Below are positions 48,228 to 51,796 of a DNA stretch of 51,796 nucleotides, piece by piece. The notes under the pieces are model-generated. The model had not been told where the DNA came from. It saw only the letters and a list, made by a program, of their open reading frames with translations, and made no database searches. Position 1 is the stretch's first letter; the number at the start of each line of letters is the position of its first letter. Position numbers and translations under genes: made by a program. The DNA comes from a virus, in IMG/VR virus record IMGVR_UViG_3300045136_000338, positions 1 to 51,796 of that record; one strand, written 5' to 3'.

Positions 48228-49745
48228 GTGGCGACGTACTACGTGGGGCCGGGCGGCTCTGACGCGGCGGCGGGCACGAGCTGGGCGACACGGTGGCTCA
48301 CCATCAGCAAAGCCCTCGGCTCCGCTGGCATCGCGTCGGGGGACACGCTCTACGTTGGCCCTGGCACCTACCGCGAGCTGGTGGGTGTCGGCATGACCTC
48401 GCCCACGGTAGAGACGCGGATCATCGGGGACACGGACGGCTCGCACACGTCCGGCGTCCCCGGCCCGGTCATCCTCACCGCGCATCTCACCAACGACACC
48501 ACCCTGGCGGAAGTCGACTGCCTCGTTGACCTCAACGGGCGCGACAACCTCACGTTCGAGGGCCTGATATTCATCGGCGGCCGCGCCGACGGCAATGGGG
48601 GTGGCAGTTGCGTGAGGATGAGCTGGGGCGTGGGCAGCGGGGAGACCGCCACCAACATCACGTTCCGCGACTGCCAATTCCTGTCGAACTCGACCGCGGG
48701 CGCAATGACGTTGTGGTCCAACAATGACATCGCGTGGAATTGGACAATAGAACGATGCCTGTTCCTCGGCGACTCTGATGAGTATCCGTCCGGCACCATC
48801 AGTCTCCATCCGGTTGCGCCCGCGGCCGGTGTCGAGCGCAACCTCAACATCGTCATCCGCAACTGCCTCTTTCTGGGCGCGTGCGCCCTCATCCTCGGCG
48901 GGTACGGGTCGGGAACCGGCTCGGTGGGCGGGGTGGTGTTTCAGAACAACACCTGCATCTCGGGTCTGGCGGCACTCTACGTCCACCAGTCCATGTGGAC
49001 GATGGCGACCGCCGCCACGCGCACCAAGGTGCACGGCAATGTGTTTATCCAGCTACGCAACCGGCCGATTCTCGAAGCGCGAAACACGAGCCAAATAGAC
49101 GAGGATTATAACTACTTCTGGGGGGCCGGCACCCCGCGCCTGAACGTGAGTGTTGGCACGAACTCGCTCGTGTGGCAGACGAATGCGCCCGCGTTCTCGC
49201 TCGGTTGGGAGTGGCTGAACGGCTACCTCCCGCGACCGTTCCTCTCGCCGCTCGCCGGAGCCGCGCACCTGTGGCGGTATCCCAGCAGCGCCACGCCGGC
49301 ACCGCCAACCGTTGATGTGCTCAACCGGCCGCGACCAGCGGGCGGGAACGATCTCGATAACGTGGTGGGCTACGTGGAGCGACACGACACTGCCGTGCGG
49401 GAAACCACCATCGTTGACGCTGGAAGCACCGCCATCCGTCTCACTGGACCCGCCGATCACGACATTCACCTTCCGGTCGATGCGGTGTCAACGGTGATCA
49501 CCATTCGCACGCGATTTGACACCAACCACGGCACGGCCACCCGCCCTCAGGTGATCCTGCTCGCCAATGACGAGATCGGCGTCGCGTCCCAGACCGTGAC
49601 GGCGACCGGCCCGGTGGATACGTGGGAAACCCTCAGCCTTAGCGCCTTCACCCCGACCGGGAAGGGGTGGGTGACGCTGCGGCTCCGCTCGCGGCCAGCA
49701 GCTGCCAGCGGCACCGCCTATTTCGATACGCTAACGGTGAGCTGA
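48228..49745 (+). CDS. Tail spike with right-handed beta-helix
   Basis: GTG start. It opens with YYVGPGGSDAAAGTSWATRW, the typical start of parallel beta-helix (pectate-lyase-like) proteins. Repeated strand-turn units with Asn/Asp ladders follow (NLTFEGLIFIGGRADG, NITFRDCQFLSN, VFQNNTCISGLAALYVH). After the helix comes a beta-sandwich C-terminus. Such spikes bind or cut host polysaccharide. I cannot identify catalytic acids with confidence. Confidence 0.82.
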   Translation: MATYYVGPGGSDAAAGTSWATRWLTISKALGSAGIASGDTLYVGPGTYRELVGVGMTSPTVETRIIGDTDGSHTSGVPGPVILTAHLTNDTTLAEVDCLVDLNGRDNLTFEGLIFIGGRADGNGGGSCVRMSWGVGSGETATNITFRDCQFLSNSTAGAMTLWSNNDIAWNWTIERCLFLGDSDEYPSGTISLHPVAPAAGVERNLNIVIRNCLFLGACALILGGYGSGTGSVGGVVFQNNTCISGLAALYVHQSMWTMATAATRTKVHGNVFIQLRNRPILEARNTSQIDEDYNYFWGAGTPRLNVSVGTNSLVWQTNAPAFSLGWEWLNGYLPRPFLSPLAGAAHLWRYPSSATPAPPTVDVLNRPRPAGGNDLDNVVGYVERHDTAVRETTIVDAGSTAIRLTGPADHDIHLPVDAVSTVITIRTRFDTNHGTATRPQVILLANDEIGVASQTVTATGPVDTWETLSLSAFTPTGKGWVTLRLRSRPAAASGTAYFDTLTVS

Positions 49746-49966
49746 TGCCCGCGAACCCAAACGGCTTTGACCACCTTCGGCGGGGCGAGCTGGTTCCGTA
49801 TGCGCAGGGGATCAGGACGACATTCGGGTTTGACTATTTCCGAAGAGGAGAACTTGTGCAGGGCATGATCGATGTTGCCGCGCCGCCCCCGCTCACCCGC
49901 CGCGCGCCGGGAATCCTCGCCGTGAGCTCGGACCGGGCACGATACGTCGCGGTCCACGACCTCTAG
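49745..49966 (+). CDS. Small repeat-containing hypothetical protein (73 aa)
   Basis: TGATG-coupled to the spike gene. It has an internal duplication: GFDHLRRGELV and GFDYFRRGELV. Its C-terminus ends just before a 12-bp tandem SD repeat. Unrecognised; likely a fibre adaptor. Confidence 0.55.
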   Translation: MPANPNGFDHLRRGELVPYAQGIRTTFGFDYFRRGELVQGMIDVAAPPPLTRRAPGILAVSSDRARYVAVHDL

Positions 49967-49990
49967 TAGGAGGCACACTAGGAGGCACAC
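49967..49990 (+). repeat. Tandem 12-bp repeat carrying two Shine-Dalgarno sites
   Basis: TAGGAGGCACAC occurs twice in direct tandem, each with AGGAGG; the second lies 5-10 nt before the next ATG. A recent duplication that adds a standby ribosome-binding site. Confidence 0.85.
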
Positions 49991-49991
49991 G

Positions 49992-50450
49992 ATGGCAGGT
50001 CTGGATTTTACCGCGACACCGACTGCTGAGGTGGCATTGTCCGCTGGCGCAACGAGAACCGTGGTGCAGGTGGTGGCGCCCGCCAACCAGCGGGTCAAGA
50101 TCAAAGGGTATGGCATTTCGTTTGACGGCACCTCCGTCACGGCCGAGCCGGTGCTTGTCCAGCTTGTGCGCCAATCGACAGCAGGCACAATGACGGCACT
50201 GACCCTCATCAAAGACGACCCTGGCCGGGATGAAACGATTCAGGCCACGGCTCAGCATTCTGCGACCGTTGAGCCGGCGACAGGCGACATCCTCGATCAG
50301 ATCCATGTGCACCCACAGGGCGGTTACGTGTGGATGTTCCCGCTCGGCGGCGAGAAGTGGATCAACGGCGGCGGGCGCGCGGGCATCCGGGTGATCACCC
50401 CGGCCGGCGTCAACCCGAACTGCGTGGCCAAGATGTTCTGCGAGGAATAG
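49992..50450 (+). CDS. Beta-rich virion-associated protein (152 aa)
   Basis: A beta-sandwich-like product (LDFTATPTAEVALSAGATRT, VVQVVAPANQRVKIKGYGIS, ending AGIRVITPAGVNPN). I recall similar small proteins in fibre modules of other phages. Preceded by the duplicated SD. Probably a structural component. Confidence 0.65.
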   Translation: MAGLDFTATPTAEVALSAGATRTVVQVVAPANQRVKIKGYGISFDGTSVTAEPVLVQLVRQSTAGTMTALTLIKDDPGRDETIQATAQHSATVEPATGDILDQIHVHPQGGYVWMFPLGGEKWINGGGRAGIRVITPAGVNPNCVAKMFCEE

Positions 50451-50461
50451 AGGAGTAGCTG

Positions 50462-51244
50462 ATGCTTCGCCCGCTCATGGGCCGCGGCTCGGCGCTTTTC
50501 CTCCCCGGCCGGCGCGCCGCCACGACGACGCCGGTCTCCCTGGGCGGCGGACTCACGATGGCGGGCAACCTCGACATCGCTGTCGTCAAGAACCTCGGCG
50601 GCGCACTCACGACCTCCGGCCAGGTCATCGAGCAACCCCAGATGGCGCTCGCGGGCGCCGTGCTCACCGCGGGGACGCTGCAATTGGAGCCGCGTCTCAG
50701 ACTGGGTGGCGCGCTCACCACGACGGGCGCCGTCACGGCGCTGAGGGTGATTCTGGTAGCGGTGGCGGGTACCCTCAGTGGGACTGGACAACTCATCACG
50801 CGGGTGCAGAAGGCGCTCGCGGGCGCCGTGCTCACCGCGGGGACGCTCATCAAGCGGCCGCAACTCCGCCTCGGCGGCGCACTCAGTGAGGCGGGAGCGC
50901 TCATCAAGCGGCCGCAACTCCGCCTCGGCGGCGCACTCACGACCTCTGGCCAGGTCATCGAGCAACCCCAGAAGGCGCTCGCGGGCGCCGTGCTCACCGC
51001 GGGGACGCTGCAATTGGAGCCGCGTCTCAGACTGGGTGGCGCGCTCACGATGGCCGGAACGCTGGGGAAGGTGGTGTCCAAGCTGTTTGGGGGCGTACTT
51101 GCCGCGGCCGGGTCGGTGCTGGCGCTCATCATCACGGACCAGGACCCGGACATCCAGTCACCCACGCGCTTCGATGTGGCGGACGACGGGCGCACCTTCT
51201 TCGACGTAGCGGACGATGGCAGGACTTGGTTCGACGTGCAGTAG
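50462..51244 (+). CDS. Repeat adhesin/fibre protein
   Basis: 260 residues built from ~20-27 residue units of the form LAGAVLTAGTL-x(5-8)-LRLGGALTTSG. DNA copies are nearly identical: ~126 bp at 50593-50718 recurs at 50923-51048 with two differences (offset 330), and a 54-bp tandem lies at 50844-50951. The end carries FDVADDGRT twice. Low-complexity Gly/Ala/Leu repeats of this kind occur in phage fibres and may bind glycans. The repeats can recombine to change length. Confidence 0.7.
   Translation: MLRPLMGRGSALFLPGRRAATTTPVSLGGGLTMAGNLDIAVVKNLGGALTTSGQVIEQPQMALAGAVLTAGTLQLEPRLRLGGALTTTGAVTALRVILVAVAGTLSGTGQLITRVQKALAGAVLTAGTLIKRPQLRLGGALSEAGALIKRPQLRLGGALTTSGQVIEQPQKALAGAVLTAGTLQLEPRLRLGGALTMAGTLGKVVSKLFGGVLAAAGSVLALIITDQDPDIQSPTRFDVADDGRTFFDVADDGRTWFDVQ
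50593..51048 (+). repeat. Near-identical DNA repeats within the adhesin gene
   Basis: A ~126-bp direct repeat (two differences over its length) is separated by 330 bp, with a 54-bp tandem between. The core GCTCGCGGGCGCCGTGCTCA occurs three times, beginning near 50647, 50816 and 50979. Confidence 0.85.
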
Positions 51245-51256
51245 TGGGGTGGCGCG

Positions 51257-51598
51257 ATGGCGACTGACAATGTGGTCTACCTGAAGGCGGGCGATCGGCT
51301 GGTGTTCTCCGGGGTGTGCCGGGACCGCAAAGGTCCGGTGGACCTCACCGGCTGCACCGCGCGCCTCATCTTCCGGCCGGTTGGGGCGAGCACGCCCGTG
51401 TACACGTACTCGCTCACGGTGGACCCTGACCAGACGAACAACAAGGGGCGGGTCACGTACACCGGCACGGACAGCACCTCGGGCATCACAAGCGGCGAGT
51501 ACGTGCGCGAGGTGGAAGTGACCATGCCGTCGCTCGCCGTCCGTACCTTCCCGAACGCGGGGTATGACGAGCTTCAGGTCACGGCGCAACTCGCGTGA
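51257..51598 (+). CDS. Baseplate-type beta protein (BppU N-terminal-like)
   Basis: 113 residues. A beta domain with DLTGCTARLIFRPVGA and GITSGEYVREVEVTM resembles the N-terminal domain of upper-baseplate/fibre proteins (BppU-like), which anchors fibres to the tail tip. Last gene before the terminator. Assignment by fold pattern. Confidence 0.6.
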   Translation: MATDNVVYLKAGDRLVFSGVCRDRKGPVDLTGCTARLIFRPVGASTPVYTYSLTVDPDQTNNKGRVTYTGTDSTSGITSGEYVREVEVTMPSLAVRTFPNAGYDELQVTAQLA

Positions 51599-51658
51599 CG
51601 CAGTTGTGACGTGCGCGGGATTGCCGGCGCCGCTGGACGCGCGCATACTGGGCACACG

Positions 51659-51708
51659 AACGCGGTGCTGGTGCGCTCACCCCGCCATTGGCGCACCAGC
51701 ACCGCGTT
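51659..51708. terminator. 18-bp perfect hairpin closing the late operon
   Basis: AACGCGGTGCTGGTGCGC (51659-51676) pairs perfectly with GCGCACCAGCACCGCGTT (51691-51708) over a 14-nt loop. TTTA follows the stem, and A/T at both ends makes it possibly bidirectional. Confidence 0.8.
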
Positions 51709-51796
51709 TATGCGTGGTTGTTGTAGCACACCCACACGCGAGGCGTGCAAGGGGTGCGCGCACGCAGTTTTGTTACAAAATTGGTGGACCATTGCT
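51709..51796. other. Right end, no gene seen
   Basis: No convincing coding frame. It contains a short AT-rich palindrome TTTTGTTACAAAA near 51770-51782. It may be a promoter or operator for whatever lies beyond the window. Confidence 0.4.

Noticed and set aside
51574-51792. Minus-strand gene at the right end
   Set aside because: It runs through the perfect terminator hairpin and has no domain or SD.
1-51796. tRNA, rRNA, integrase, insertion sequence
   Set aside because: No cloverleaf, tyrosine/serine recombinase motifs or terminal inverted repeats with a transposase were seen on reading both strands.
1-51796. Transposable Mu-like phage
   Set aside because: No MuA/MuB-like genes; replication genes are of initiator/loader type.

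Overview
The window is GC-rich, gene-dense tailed-phage DNA, either a nearly whole phage genome or a large prophage segment. Almost every gene lies on the + strand, with ATGA/GTGA/TGATG stop-start overlaps throughout. Head genes are of the Mu-like family: DUF935-type portal, F-like minor head protein, a protease with a nested scaffold, and a gpT-like capsid. They are joined to a long-tailed, non-contractile (siphovirus-like) tail module with a -1 frameshifted tail chaperone and a ~1480-residue tape measure. I see no transposase, integrase, sheath, tRNA or rRNA gene. The host cannot be fixed from sequence alone. The high GC and a secreted protein with a long Thr-Pro linker would fit a Chloroflexi-like bacterium, but that is inference.

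Layout: (1) 1-5.0 kb: HNH protein, a replication initiator with an iteron array inside its gene (probable origin), a C5 cytosine methyltransferase with about nine internal repeats, and an SNF2-type helicase. (2) 5.0-8.1 kb: a possible DNA-hypermodification island with a Mom-like protein, a VUT/YhhQ-type queuosine-precursor transporter, a DpdA/TGT-like protein and a truncated DndC/PAPS-reductase-like protein. (3) 8.1-13.5 kb: DnaC-like loader, HTH and zinc-binding small proteins, a methyltransferase and a glycosyltransferase. (4) 13.5-19.4 kb: terminase subunits, portal and minor head protein. (5) 19.5-22.0 kb: a minus-strand accessory cassette of seven genes facing an HTH gene across a palindromic promoter region. 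(6) 22.5-29.6 kb: protease/scaffold, decoration, capsid, connectors, tail tube and tail chaperones. (7) 29.6-31.7 kb: a second, mostly minus-strand accessory region with an HNH gene, a striking array of phased 5-bp units, a RAMP-like protein and another HTH gene. (8) 31.7-41.9 kb: tape measure and tail tip, interrupted by a minus-strand moron-like gene. (9) 42-45 kb: a papain-like protease, holin-like protein and endolysin. (10) 45-51.6 kb: fibre, spike and adhesin-type proteins, closed by an 18-bp perfect hairpin.

The genes form a coherent lytic programme. The initiator and DnaC-like loader would start theta-type replication. The methyltransferase and modification island would protect DNA from host nucleases. 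The head and tail modules build the virion, and lysis and adhesion genes come last. Two features stand out as unexplained: the 190-bp GGNNN-type pentamer array upstream of the minus-strand HNH gene, and a 55-bp hairpin repeat found at three module boundaries.
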